From Betaproteobacteria bacterium (lineage in GTDB: Bacteria > Pseudomonadota > Gammaproteobacteria > Burkholderiales > SG8-39): 55,946 nt of DNA. The notes beneath the pieces are model-generated. The model was given only the letters and a program-made list of their open reading frames with translations. It was not told the DNA's origin and did no database searches. Positions 6,161 through 16,143 of the stretch are shown one piece after another; position 1 is the first letter of the stretch; each line of letters starts with the position of its first letter. The stretch covers positions 1 through 55,946 of the forward strand of contig JANXUV010000229.1 of NCBI GenBank assembly GCA_025356085.1, read 5' to 3'. Made by a program: the position numbers and the translations under genes.

Positions 6161-8686
6161 TCAAGTCGCAAACGTCTGGCGGTTGACTTCCCCCACATGG
6201 GAGAAGAAGCGCAGGCCGAGCTGCTCCGAGAGCCGCGCCGAAGCGTCGTTCCATTCCTGCAGCAGCGCGGCCAGGCGCGCGCTGCCGTGCCGCAGGTCGG
6301 CGCCCGGATCGATTGATTCCAGCGCCAGCACCGCGGCGTCCATCCGCTCCGAGACGCTGTCGGCCGTAGTGTCCGTGATGCCGAAGGCGCCGTACACGCG
6401 GCCGACGAAATCATTCAGGCCTTTCAACTGGAAATACACCGAGCGCGGGTTGTGTACGTCGCGCACCAGCAGGTCCAGCACCGGCAGCCATTCCGGGCGC
6501 GCCATGTAGCGCGAGCGGTAGGTGATGCTCGAATCGGCGAGCTCCAGCACCCAGCCCAGATCCGCGTCCGCCGGCCCGGCCAGCGCCTGCTGCAGCAGGC
6601 TGCAGATGAACTGCAGGCGCTCGATGCGCCGGCCAATGGAGAGGAAGCGCCAGCCGGTGTCGCGCGTCATGCCGTCGAGCGCGAAGCCCGAAAGCGTCAT
6701 GAAGGCGACGATGTCGCGGTCCAGTTCGGCCAGCGTTTCCGACAGCGGGATCTGCCGGCCGCGGTCGCGCTGCAGGCGCCGCGCCATCTGGTTGAGCGTG
6801 CGCCAGTTGTCCCGCGACAGGCGCTCGCGCAATTGCGACGCGACGCGCAGCAGTTCTTTCAGGCCGCCGGCGAGGCCGGGGCGGGTTTCGTCCACCACTG
6901 CGGCGCGCAGGGCGCGCGCGATCGCCACCTCGTTGGCGGGCGCGTCCCTGTCGCTGAAGATGCCGGTCTGCACGAGCATGCCGGCGATGCCGCTCCAGGC
7001 CTTGTCGCGCTCGGCCGGTCCTTCCTCGATCACGCGCGTCAGCGCCACGCGCAGCAGGCGCGCCATGCCATCGCAGCGCTCCGAGTCGCGTCCGAACCAG
7101 TACAGGTTTTCCACCACGCGGCTGGACAGGTTGAGGCCGGTGCGCACCAGGTCCTGGGGCCCGGTTTCCCTCTTCAGCAGGCTGAAGCTGCTGACCGGCC
7201 CGGTCGAGAGCACCCAGGTGTCCTTGCTCGAGCCGCCGCGCTGCATGGAAATCACCCGCGCATCCGTCCCGGTCGCCGCGCGCGTCAGGCCGCCCGGCAT
7301 CACCACGTAGCCGTTCGGGCTGGCGCAGGCATAGACGCGCAGCCCGATGGCGCTGGCCCGCAATTGCGCGCCGGACAACTGCGGGTCGCAGACCGGCGCC
7401 TGCGACAGTTGCACCAGTTCCTGCGCCACGTACATCTGCGGGCGCGCCTTCAGCATCGCGGTGACGCGCGCGCGGCCGCGCTCGTCCAGGTCCTCGCCGA
7501 ACATCGGCTCGACGCGCATTTGCGAATAGGCGCCCTTGATCACCACGCGGTCGAGCTTCGCCACCACGTCGGCGAGCGCCGCCGGTTCGCCGCACCACCA
7601 GGTGGCGACCGAGGGCATCTTCAGCGATTCGCCCAGCAGGCGCTCGCACAGGCGCGGCAGGAAGCCGAGCAGCGCGCCGGTTTCGAGCAGGTTGGAACCC
7701 AGGCCATTTGCCACCAGCACATTGCCGCGCCGCGCCGCTTGCACCAGGCCGGGAATGCCGAGCGCCGAATCGCTGCGCAGCTCGAGCGGGTCGCAGTAGT
7801 CGTCGTCCAGGCGCCGCAGGATCGCATGCACGCGCTGCAGCCCGGAGAGCGTTTTCAGCCAGACCTTGTCCTCGCGCACCGTGAGGTCGCTTCCCTCGAC
7901 TAACGGGAGGCCGAGGTAGCGCGCGAGATAGGTATGCTCGAAATAGGTTTCGTTGAGGGGCCCCGGCGTCAGCAGCACCGTCAGCGGCGCCGCACCGTCG
8001 GCAGGCGCCCAGTGCGCAAGGCTGTCGCGCAGCGTGGCGAAGAAGCCGGCCAGGCGCTGCACGCGCAAGTCGCGGAACAGGTCCGCGTACAGGCGCGATA
8101 TCACCAGCCGGTTCTCCAGCGCGTAGCCCGCGCCCGAGGGCGCCTGGGTGCGGTCGTCCACCACCCACCAGCGCCCGTCGGGGGAGCGCGCGAGATCCGC
8201 GGCATACATATGGAGCAGCACCCCGCCAGGAGATCGGACACCGCGGCAAGGGCGCAGGAAGCCCGCGTGGCCGTAGACCAGCGCCGGCGGCAGCATGCCT
8301 TCGGCGAGCAGCCGCTGCTCGCCGTAGACATCCACCAGCACCTGGTTGAGCAGCGTCGCGCGCTGCTTGATCGCCGCCTCGATGCCGGCCCATTCGTCCG
8401 CCGGCAGGATCAGCGGCAGCGTGTCGAGTTCCCACGGGCGGTCGGCGCCCTCGGAATCCGCGTAGACGTTGTAGGTGACGCCGTTCTCGCGCACCTGGCG
8501 CTGCACCCATTTCACCCGCTCGCGCAGCGCTTCGGGCGAGGCGGCGGCGAGCTGGTCGAACAGCTGCTGCCAGTGCGCGCGCGGAACGTGGGTGCCGTGG
8601 GTGCCGTGGGTACCTTGCGGCGCGCCGAGCATCTCGTCGTAGCGCGCGGTCGCGGCTGGGTAGTTGGCGAGCAGTTCGCGCATCAT
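6161..8686 (-). CDS. Fused circularly permuted type-2 ATP-grasp + alpha-E domain protein
   Basis: N-terminal half is like COG2308 (YDEMLGA..., VLLTPGPLNETYFEHTYLARYLGLPLVEGSDL, VIKGAYSQ). C-terminal half is like COG2307 alpha-E (LSSRVVENLYWFGRDSERCDGMARLLRV). Confidence 0.9.
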   Translation of the reverse strand: MMRELLANYPAATARYDEMLGAPQGTHGTHGTHVPRAHWQQLFDQLAAASPEALRERVKWVQRQVRENGVTYNVYADSEGADRPWELDTLPLILPADEWAGIEAAIKQRATLLNQVLVDVYGEQRLLAEGMLPPALVYGHAGFLRPCRGVRSPGGVLLHMYAADLARSPDGRWWVVDDRTQAPSGAGYALENRLVISRLYADLFRDLRVQRLAGFFATLRDSLAHWAPADGAAPLTVLLTPGPLNETYFEHTYLARYLGLPLVEGSDLTVREDKVWLKTLSGLQRVHAILRRLDDDYCDPLELRSDSALGIPGLVQAARRGNVLVANGLGSNLLETGALLGFLPRLCERLLGESLKMPSVATWWCGEPAALADVVAKLDRVVIKGAYSQMRVEPMFGEDLDERGRARVTAMLKARPQMYVAQELVQLSQAPVCDPQLSGAQLRASAIGLRVYACASPNGYVVMPGGLTRAATGTDARVISMQRGGSSKDTWVLSTGPVSSFSLLKRETGPQDLVRTGLNLSSRVVENLYWFGRDSERCDGMARLLRVALTRVIEEGPAERDKAWSGIAGMLVQTGIFSDRDAPANEVAIARALRAAVVDETRPGLAGGLKELLRVASQLRERLSRDNWRTLNQMARRLQRDRGRQIPLSETLAELDRDIVAFMTLSGFALDGMTRDTGWRFLSIGRRIERLQFICSLLQQALAGPADADLGWVLELADSSITYRSRYMARPEWLPVLDLLVRDVHNPRSVYFQLKGLNDFVGRVYGAFGITDTTADSVSERMDAAVLALESIDPGADLRHGSARLAALLQEWNDASARLSEQLGLRFFSHVGEVNRQTFAT

Positions 8687-8696
8687 GCGCGACGGA

Positions 8697-9464
8697 TTAT
8701 GCCTTGCCGGGAGGGGAAGCCGTCGCCTGCGTGAGCGTCAGCAGGATGTCGGCGTACCAGGCGAAGTTGAGGTCCAGGCTCTCGTCCTGACTGCTGTCTC
8801 GGTTGACGATGTCGAGCTTGGCGGAGTGGACGCCCAGCAGCATCCACGGGAAATCGCCGCGGCCGTCGCCGCCGCTTTTTCCGAGCCCGACTTTGCGCGC
8901 CACCACCGGCGCGCCGCTGGTGCCGCGGTGCATGCGCGCATCGGTGAGGAAGCAGCCCTTGCCCTGGAAGCGGATGCCGAAGGAGGAGGCGATCACCGCC
9001 TGGCGCGCCACCGGCAGGCGGTGCAGCGTGTCGTGCACGCCGAGCGGAAAGCCGACGATCAGCAGCGGGGCGCCCATCTCCACCAGGTCGAGCTTGCGGA
9101 ACAGCTGCGCCGGCTTGAAGGCGTGGTAGAGCATCTTCGCGGGCAGCGCGAGGCGCTCCAGTTCGATCGCCACCACGTCGATGGCACCGGCCGAGTCCGT
9201 GCCCTCGCGCCAGACGGATTTGCCGTCGCGGTACAGCGGGATCGAGAACTTCACCGTGTCGCCGAGATTCTTCTCGTTGACGTGCAGCTCGATCTCGATG
9301 CGGTCCGGATGATGCTCGCTTGCCTCGTCGAGCACCACGTGCCGGCTGGTCACCACGAACAGATTGCCGTCGCGCTCGAAGAAGAACCCGGTCGCGTGGG
9401 TCAGGATCCGGTCCCCGAGCAGCGTGGTGACGCCGGTCACCGCCAGCGGCAGCGATTCGATCAC
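8697..9464 (-). CDS. Trypsin-like serine peptidase domain protein, no evident signal peptide
   Basis: VTSRHVV (His), AIDVVAIE (Asp), HRGTSGAPVV (Ser). GTG start overlaps the TGA of the upstream gene. Confidence 0.8.
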   Translation of the reverse strand: MIESLPLAVTGVTTLLGDRILTHATGFFFERDGNLFVVTSRHVVLDEASEHHPDRIEIELHVNEKNLGDTVKFSIPLYRDGKSVWREGTDSAGAIDVVAIELERLALPAKMLYHAFKPAQLFRKLDLVEMGAPLLIVGFPLGVHDTLHRLPVARQAVIASSFGIRFQGKGCFLTDARMHRGTSGAPVVARKVGLGKSGGDGRGDFPWMLLGVHSAKLDIVNRDSSQDESLDLNFAWYADILLTLTQATASPPGKA

Positions 9465-10279
9465 CGCGGCGCCTTGTCGCGCTCGGGCGGCGCCACCGCC
9501 AGGTCGGCGAAACCGGCGCCGTCCAGCGCGCGCCGCACCGTGCCGTTGGTTTTCCCCTCTTCGATGAACCTGCTCACGTAAGCCAGCGCCGCGGGTCGGC
9601 CCTTGGGCACGGCGACCGCGGTGCCGGCGGCGTGGAAGTGGCCGTCCAGCACGCGCGCGCCGGGCAATTGCGGCGCGAGGCCGCGCAGCGACTCGCGGCC
9701 GAGCGCCACCGCGTCAACTTCGCCCGCCTTCATTTTCGCGACGATCTCATCCACGGTGCGAAAGCCGATCACCTTGGTGTTCTTCAGCGTCGCCATGGCG
9801 GTGCGCGCGGTGGTGGTGTTGGCGATGCCTGCGACGCGGACCCCCGGCTGGTCCACCTCCGCGAGGCTCTTGATCGGCGAGCCGGGTCTCACCATGTAGG
9901 TGCTGGTGGACAGGTAGTAGGCCGGGCCGAACTCGATGATTTTTCTGCGTTCGTCGTCCATCGGCACGAAGGTCACGTCCCATTCGCCTTTCGGGCCGGC
10001 GGCGGTGACTTCGCCAGAATTCGGATAGACGACCAGTTCGAGCGGCACGCCGAGTTTGTCGGCGAGCGCCTGGCCGAGGTTCACCGTCACGCCGCTCGGC
10101 TTGCCGGTAGCGGGATCCTTTGTCGTCCAGAACGCGGAGGGTGAGGCGCCGATACCGACGCCGACCCGCAGTTTGCCAGTGGGCGCGAGCTCGCGGCGCG
10201 CGTCGTCCGGGACGTGACCGGAAACTGCGGCACAAGCCGAGAGCGCGAGCACGAAGACGACGATGAAAGCGCGCGTCAA
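9461..10279 (-). CDS. Solute-binding protein family 3 lipoprotein, orphan
   Basis: Lipobox LALSAC. GKLRVGVGIGASPSAFW..., GEWDVTFVPMDDERRKIIEFGPAYYLSTSTYMV is amino-acid SBP-like. No adjacent permease or ATPase. Confidence 0.85.
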   Translation of the reverse strand: MTRAFIVVFVLALSACAAVSGHVPDDARRELAPTGKLRVGVGIGASPSAFWTTKDPATGKPSGVTVNLGQALADKLGVPLELVVYPNSGEVTAAGPKGEWDVTFVPMDDERRKIIEFGPAYYLSTSTYMVRPGSPIKSLAEVDQPGVRVAGIANTTTARTAMATLKNTKVIGFRTVDEIVAKMKAGEVDAVALGRESLRGLAPQLPGARVLDGHFHAAGTAVAVPKGRPAALAYVSRFIEEGKTNGTVRRALDGAGFADLAVAPPERDKAPR

Positions 10280-10399
10280 GATTCGCCCTTGCCAGGCCTC
10301 ATCAGCAGCCCGGCGCCGATGGCGCCGGTGCGCGAACGATGACGCATATTCAATTCTCCAGAAACCGGAACGGATCCCGATTATTTCACGCGCTGTCGT

Positions 10400-13300
10400 T
10401 CAGCGCCGCAGATCGAGCGTGAACGGGAAGTTCGGGTTGCGCTCTTCGGGGCGCACTTCGATGCGGCCGGGGGTGAGGCCCATTTTCACGAAGCGCGCGA
10501 GGCGGCGCCCTTCGGCGGCGTAGGCGTTGACGGGAAAGTCCTCGTGCGCGCGGCCGCCGGGGTGGGAGACGTGGTACTGGCAGCCGCCCAAGGAGCGGTT
10601 CATCCAGGTGTCCACAAGATCGAAGGCGAGCGGCGCGTGCACGCCGATGGTCGGGTGCAGCGCCGAAGGCGGCGCCCAGGCGCGGTAGCGCACGCCGGCG
10701 ACGAACTCACCGACGTTGCCGGTGGGCGCGAGCGGCACCGGGCGGCCGTTGCAGGCGAGCACGTGCCGGTCTCCGACCAGGCCGGTGGCGCGCACTTGCA
10801 GGCGCTCGACCGACGAATCGACGTAGCGCACGGTGCCGCCGGGCGAGCCTTCTTCGCCCATCACGTTCCAGGGCTCAAGCGCGCCGCGCAGTTCGATGCG
10901 CGCGCCCTGCGAGGAGAACTCGCCCAGGCGCGGGAAGCGGAATTCGAAGTGCGGCGCGAACCACTCCGCCTTCAGGTCGTAGCCGGCCTCGCGCGTTTCG
11001 GCGATCACATCTTCGAAGTCCTGCCAGACGAAATACGGCAGCATGAAGCGGTCGTGCAGGCCGGTGCCCCAACGCGTGAGCCGCGCCGGCCGGTAGGGCT
11101 GCTGCCAGAAGCGGGCGACCAGTGCGCGCATCAGCAGCTGCTGCGTCAGCGACATGCGCGCGTGCGGCGGCATCTCGAAGGCGCGCAGCTCCAGCAGGCC
11201 CAGGCGCCCGGTCGGGCCGTCGGGCGAAAAGAGTTTGTCGATGCAGAATTCGGCGCGGTGCGTGTTGCCGGTAGCGTCAATCAGCAGGTTGCGGAACGCG
11301 CGATCCACGGTCCATGGGGGAATCGGTTTTCCCGACAGTTTTTTTATTTCATTGAATGCAATTTCGAGTTCGTAAATGGAATCGTTTCTGGCTTCGTCGA
11401 TGCGCGGATGCTGGCTGGTCGGTCCGATGAACATGCCCGAGAACAGGTACGACAGCGACGGGTGGTTGTGCCAGTAGGCGAGCAGGCTGGCCAGCAGGTC
11501 GGGCCGGCGCAGGAACGGCGAATCGGCGGGGCTGGCGCCGCCCAGCACGAAATGGTTGCCGCCGCCGGTGCCGGTGTGGCGGCCGTCGACCATGAATTTT
11601 TCGGTGGTGAGCCGGCTGAGGTGCGCCTGCTCGTAGAGAAAGCTGATGCTGTCGACCAGCTCGGGCCAGTTGTTCGCCGGCTGGACGTTCGCTTCCAGCA
11701 CGCCGGGATCGGGCGTGATGCGGCAGACGTCGAGGCGCGGGTCGCGCGGCGGCTCGTAGCCTTCCAGCACCACCGGCACGCCCAGTTCGGCGGCGGTGGC
11801 TTCCACCGCGGCCGCCAGCTCCAGGTAATCTTCGAGTTCTTCGGCGGGCGGCATGAAGATGTAAAGCGTGCCTTTCCTCGCCTCGGCGCAGAGGGCGGTG
11901 CGGGTGATCCAGCCGGCGGATTCCTGCAGGCCGGGCTTCTTGTCCTGCGGCGCGGCCACTTTCACCGCCGGCTTTATCTGCTCGATGACTTTCGGCCGCA
12001 GCGGCAGCGGCTTGTAGATCTGCATCTGGTCCGGCGCGTGCACCCACGGAAAATCGGTCTTCGATGTCCAGGGCAGCGAATCCAGCGGCAGGCGCAGGCC
12101 GAGCGGCGAATCGCCCGGCACCAGGTAGCAGCGCTCGTCGCGCAGGAACCATGAGCCCGTCTGCCAGCCCTTGATGTTTTTCAGAATCGGCAGGACATGC
12201 CCGGCCGTCTTGTCGAGCCCCTCGTGGAATATTTTGCGCAGGCGCGCCCGCTCGAGCGGGTCATCGAGCCGCGAATCGAAGGGATCGACGTTGCCCGGCA
12301 ACTGACGTTCGCGCCACAGGTAGTACCAGGTGTCCTCGAATGCCGGGAAGATGTATTTCGGGTCGAGCGAGAGCCTGGCCGCGAGCGCGCGCAGGAACTG
12401 CGCCGCCTGCGCTTCGGTGGCGCCGTTGTCGCGGCCTTCGTCGGCGAACAGCGCCGCGTTTTCCCAGATCGGCTCGCCGTCCTTGCGCCAGTAGCAGGAC
12501 AACGACCAGCGCGGCAGCTGCTCGCCCGGATACCATTTGCCCTGGCCGTAGTGAAGCAGGCCCTTTGGGGCGTATTTCTGTTTCAGCTTTTGCAGCAGTT
12601 GGGCGCCCAGCTTGCGCTTGTTGGGCCCCATTGCGTCAGTGGACCACTCGGGGTCGTCTCGGTTATCAACCGAAATAAATGTCGGTTCGCCGCCCATGGT
12701 GAGGCGCACGTCGCGCGCGGCCAGGTCGGCGTCCACTTTCAGGCCGAGCGCATTGATGGTGGACCACTGTTCCTCGGTATAAGGCTTGGTGACGCGCGGC
12801 GCTTCCCACACTCGCTCGACGCGCATCAGGTGCGTGAATTCGACTTCCGCCTTGTCGGTGGCGCCGGTGATCGGCGCGGCGCTGCCGGGCTCGGGCGAAC
12901 AGGCGAGCGGGATGTGGCCTTCGCCGGCAAACAGGCCCGAGGTGGCATCCAGGCCGACCCAGCCGGCGCCCGGCAGGTAGGCCTCGCACCAGGCGTGCAG
13001 GTCGGTGAAATCCACGTCGGTACCCGAGGGGCCGTCGAGCGATTTCACGTCGGGCTTGAGTTGGATCAGGTAGCCCGAGACGAATCGCGCGGCGATGCCG
13101 AGGTGGCGCAGCAGCTGCACCAGCAGCCAGCCCGAATCGCGGCAGGAGCCGCTCGCGCTGGTGAGCGTTTCCTCCGGCGTCTGGATGCCGGGTTCCATCC
13201 TGATCAAGTACCGGATGTCCTTCGCCAGGCGCGCGTTCAGCGCCACCAGGAAGTCCACGGTCGGCGTCGGCTCGCGCGGCACGGCATCGAGGTAACGCTT

Positions 13301-13681
13301 GAAGCGCGGCGTCAGCGCGCTGCGCACGAGATAGGGCGCGAGTTCGTGCAGTTGCGCCTCCTCGTACTTGAACGGTGTTTTCTCGGCGCGCGGCTCGAGG
13401 AAGAAGTCGAACGGATTGATCACCGACATTTCGGCCACCAGCTCGACTTCGATCTTCAGCTCGCGCACCGGCTCCGGGAAAACCAGGCGCGCGAGCCAGT
13501 TCGACTGCGGGTCCTGCTGCCAGTTGACGAAATGCTTGGCCGGCGTCACGCGCTGCGCGTAAGACAAGACCGGCGTGCGCGCGTGCGGCGCCGGGCGCAG
13601 GCGCACGATCTGCGGCCCGAGCGCGATCGGCCGGTCGTAGCGGTAGTGCGTGACATGGGTCAGCAGGACGTGGATGGACAT
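10400..13681 (-). CDS. Transglutaminase-like + DUF2126 protein (1093 aa)
   Basis: MSIHVLLTHVTHYRYDRPIALGPQIVRLRPAPHART N-domain. Triad GSCRDSGW, DLHAWCEAY, VGLDATSG. Long DUF2126-like C-terminal region. Confidence 0.92.
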   Translation of the reverse strand: MSIHVLLTHVTHYRYDRPIALGPQIVRLRPAPHARTPVLSYAQRVTPAKHFVNWQQDPQSNWLARLVFPEPVRELKIEVELVAEMSVINPFDFFLEPRAEKTPFKYEEAQLHELAPYLVRSALTPRFKRYLDAVPREPTPTVDFLVALNARLAKDIRYLIRMEPGIQTPEETLTSASGSCRDSGWLLVQLLRHLGIAARFVSGYLIQLKPDVKSLDGPSGTDVDFTDLHAWCEAYLPGAGWVGLDATSGLFAGEGHIPLACSPEPGSAAPITGATDKAEVEFTHLMRVERVWEAPRVTKPYTEEQWSTINALGLKVDADLAARDVRLTMGGEPTFISVDNRDDPEWSTDAMGPNKRKLGAQLLQKLKQKYAPKGLLHYGQGKWYPGEQLPRWSLSCYWRKDGEPIWENAALFADEGRDNGATEAQAAQFLRALAARLSLDPKYIFPAFEDTWYYLWRERQLPGNVDPFDSRLDDPLERARLRKIFHEGLDKTAGHVLPILKNIKGWQTGSWFLRDERCYLVPGDSPLGLRLPLDSLPWTSKTDFPWVHAPDQMQIYKPLPLRPKVIEQIKPAVKVAAPQDKKPGLQESAGWITRTALCAEARKGTLYIFMPPAEELEDYLELAAAVEATAAELGVPVVLEGYEPPRDPRLDVCRITPDPGVLEANVQPANNWPELVDSISFLYEQAHLSRLTTEKFMVDGRHTGTGGGNHFVLGGASPADSPFLRRPDLLASLLAYWHNHPSLSYLFSGMFIGPTSQHPRIDEARNDSIYELEIAFNEIKKLSGKPIPPWTVDRAFRNLLIDATGNTHRAEFCIDKLFSPDGPTGRLGLLELRAFEMPPHARMSLTQQLLMRALVARFWQQPYRPARLTRWGTGLHDRFMLPYFVWQDFEDVIAETREAGYDLKAEWFAPHFEFRFPRLGEFSSQGARIELRGALEPWNVMGEEGSPGGTVRYVDSSVERLQVRATGLVGDRHVLACNGRPVPLAPTGNVGEFVAGVRYRAWAPPSALHPTIGVHAPLAFDLVDTWMNRSLGGCQYHVSHPGGRAHEDFPVNAYAAEGRRLARFVKMGLTPGRIEVRPEERNPNFPFTLDLRR

Positions 13682-13694
13682 GGGTTGTTCCGGG

Positions 13695-14672
13695 CTAGGC
13701 GGTGCCCAGATAGGCCTTCTGAATGCGGCCGCCCAGTTCGTGCATGTCGGCGATGCATTCGGTCAGGTACTCGTGCAGGCCACCCTGGAAGATTTCCTCG
13801 ATGTCGGCGTGGGTGAGGCGCACGAAGATTTCCCCCGCCAGCCGGCGCGCGGCGCGGTCGTGCTGGCCCTGCAGGCGTTCCATCGCCTGCGTCACCTGCT
13901 CGAAGCAGGCGGCCAGCGATCGCGGCATGCGCCGTTCGAGGATCAGCAGCTGCGCCACCTTTATGGGGTAGATCTGGTCGCGGTAGAGGGCGCGGTAGGT
14001 CTCGAACGAGGATACCGAGCGCAGCAGCGCCGTCCACTGGTAGTGGTCCAGCGCGCCGCCGACATCTTCCACCGACGGCAGACGCACGTGGTATTTCACA
14101 TCCAGGATGCGCGCGGTGTTGTCCGCGCGCTCGAGAAAGGTGCCGAGGCGCGAGAAATTGAACGCCTCGCCGCGCACAATGGTGCCGTAGGTGACGCCGC
14201 GGAACAGGTGCGAGCGTTCCTTCACCCAGTCGAAGAAATCGGTCGCCGCGGCGCCCACCAGGTCAGCGCGCCGCACCCGCTTCATCTCGATCCAGGTGGC
14301 GTTCAGGGTTTCCCACATCTCGGAGGTGATTTGCCAGCGCACCGCGTGTGCGTTTTCGCGCGCCAGACGCAGGCAGCTGTAGATCGAGGACGGGTTTTCC
14401 GGGTCCAGGGCGAGGAAATCCACCAGCCCCCGCAACGTTGCCGGCTTCTTCTGGCTGAAGTAGCGCTCGCCGCTGTCGGTGATGGTGAGCGGCGCGAGCA
14501 GGTTCTGTTCGCGCGTCTCCTTGGTGCCGAACAGCACCATGGTCGAAGTCACGCCGAGGATGCGCGCCATGTTCTCGGCGCGCTCCATCTGGCGACTCAT
14601 CCAGTAAATCCGGTCGGCAACCCTCGAAAGCATCAGCAGGCAAAAATCGAAAGCATTCGATTTTTCATTCAA
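13695..14672 (-). CDS. Alpha-E domain-containing protein
   Basis: MLSRVADRIYWMSRQMERAENMARILGVTSTMVL is the characteristic alpha-E start. Confidence 0.92.
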   Translation of the reverse strand: MNEKSNAFDFCLLMLSRVADRIYWMSRQMERAENMARILGVTSTMVLFGTKETREQNLLAPLTITDSGERYFSQKKPATLRGLVDFLALDPENPSSIYSCLRLARENAHAVRWQITSEMWETLNATWIEMKRVRRADLVGAAATDFFDWVKERSHLFRGVTYGTIVRGEAFNFSRLGTFLERADNTARILDVKYHVRLPSVEDVGGALDHYQWTALLRSVSSFETYRALYRDQIYPIKVAQLLILERRMPRSLAACFEQVTQAMERLQGQHDRAARRLAGEIFVRLTHADIEEIFQGGLHEYLTECIADMHELGGRIQKAYLGTA

Positions 14673-16143
14673 CCACCCAGGTATCTTTCGTTCCCCCGCC
14701 CTGGGACGAATTCACGACCAGCGACCCTTCCTTCAGCGCGACGCGCGTGAGGCCGCCGGGCACCATCTTCACTTCCTTGCCCGAGAGCACGTAGGGCCGC
14801 AGGTCGACATGGCGCGGCGCCACGCCGCGCTGGACGAAAGTGGGGCAGGTGGAGAGCGACAGCGTCGGCTGCGCGATGTAGTTGGCCGGGTTGGCTTTCA
14901 GCAGCTTGCGAAAAGCCGTGAGCTCCTTCGGCGTCGCCGCCGGACCGACCAGCATGCCGTAGCCGCCCGAGCCCTGCACTTCCTTGACCACCATCTCGGC
15001 GAGATTCTCCAGAACGTGCGCGAGATCCTTCGGGTCGCGGCACTGCCAGGTCGGCACGTTGGCGAGGATCGGCTCTTCCTTGAGGTAGAACCTGATCATT
15101 TCCGGCACGAACGGATAGGTGGACTTGTCGTCCGCGACGCCGGTGCCAACCGCGTTGGCGAGCGACAGATTGCCCGCGCGGTAGGCCGCGAACAGTCCCG
15201 GCACGCCCAGCATCGAGTCCTTGCGGAAGGCTTTCGGATCCAGATAGGCGTCGTCGATGCGGCGGTAGATCGCGTCCACGCGCTGGCGGCCGCTGGTGGT
15301 GCGCATGTAGACCGTGTTGTCCTTGACGAACAGGTCCGGTCCTTCCACGAGTTCCACGCCCATCTGCTGCGCGAGGAAGGCATGCTCGAAGTAGGCGCTG
15401 TTGTGCTGGCCCGGCGTGAGTACCGCCACCATCGGGTCGCGCACGCGCGGCGGCGCCCCGGCGCGCAGCGTCTCCAACAGCATCGCCGGGTAGTGCTCGA
15501 CCGGCAGTACAGTCTGGCGCTCGAAGAGTTCCGGAAAGAGCCGCATCATCATCTTGCGGTTCTCGATCATGTACGACACACCCGACGGGGTGCGCAGGTT
15601 GTCCTCGAGCACGTAGTACTTGCCGTCGGAGTGGCGCACGAGGTCGATGCCGGCGATGCTCGAGTAGATGCCGTTCGGCAGGTCGATGCCGCGCATTTCC
15701 TTCTGGTAGCCCGGGTTCTTCAGCACCTGCTCGGGCGGAATCACGCCCGCCTTGATGATCGCCTGCCCGTGGTAGATGTCCTCAAGGAAGCGGTTCAGCG
15801 CATTGGCGCGCTGCGCCAGGCCCTTCGCCAGTTCGTCCCATTCCGTCTTGGGGATGACGCGCGGGATGGTGTCGAAGGGGATCAGCCGCTCCGCGCCCGC
15901 CTCGTCGCCGTAGACGGCGAAGGTGATGCCGACGCGGTGGAACAGCAGGTCGGCCTCGCGGCGCTTCTCGGCGACCCGCTTGGCGGGGGTCTTGGCGAGC
16001 CACTCCGCGATTGGGCCGAAGTGGGGCCGCACCTTGCCGTTGGCGGCGCGCATTTCATCGAACTGTTGACGTCGTTCCAAGCGGATTCCCCTCTCAGGAA
16101 CGAGCAAGACACGTGCCAGGGAACGTCGATCTGCCCCGCGCAA
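14665..16143 (-). CDS. Circularly permuted type-2 ATP-grasp protein
   Basis: QFDEMRAANGKVRPHFGPIAEWL..., DLLFHRVGITFAVYGDEAGAERLIPFDTIPRV, VLTPGQHNSAYFEHAFLAQQMGVELVEGPDLFV, SQGGGTKDTWV. Start codon uncertain. Confidence 0.92.
   Translation of the reverse strand: MRGADRRSLARVLLVPERGIRLERRQQFDEMRAANGKVRPHFGPIAEWLAKTPAKRVAEKRREADLLFHRVGITFAVYGDEAGAERLIPFDTIPRVIPKTEWDELAKGLAQRANALNRFLEDIYHGQAIIKAGVIPPEQVLKNPGYQKEMRGIDLPNGIYSSIAGIDLVRHSDGKYYVLEDNLRTPSGVSYMIENRKMMMRLFPELFERQTVLPVEHYPAMLLETLRAGAPPRVRDPMVAVLTPGQHNSAYFEHAFLAQQMGVELVEGPDLFVKDNTVYMRTTSGRQRVDAIYRRIDDAYLDPKAFRKDSMLGVPGLFAAYRAGNLSLANAVGTGVADDKSTYPFVPEMIRFYLKEEPILANVPTWQCRDPKDLAHVLENLAEMVVKEVQGSGGYGMLVGPAATPKELTAFRKLLKANPANYIAQPTLSLSTCPTFVQRGVAPRHVDLRPYVLSGKEVKMVPGGLTRVALKEGSLVVNSSQGGGTKDTWVVE

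Noticed and set aside
4703-7909. Repeated actaacgggag word at about 4704 and 7899
   Set aside because: Both encode Leu-Pro-Leu-Val with a TTA codon inside genes; chance codon coincidence is sufficient, and there is no attC structure around them.
6411-8510. 699-aa alternate-frame ORF within the fused ATP-grasp gene
   Set aside because: Ala/Arg/Gly-rich frame artefact; the real frame has clear domain motifs.
12197-13816. 539-aa plus-strand ORF opposite the DUF2126 gene
   Set aside because: Opposite-strand artefact of high GC3.
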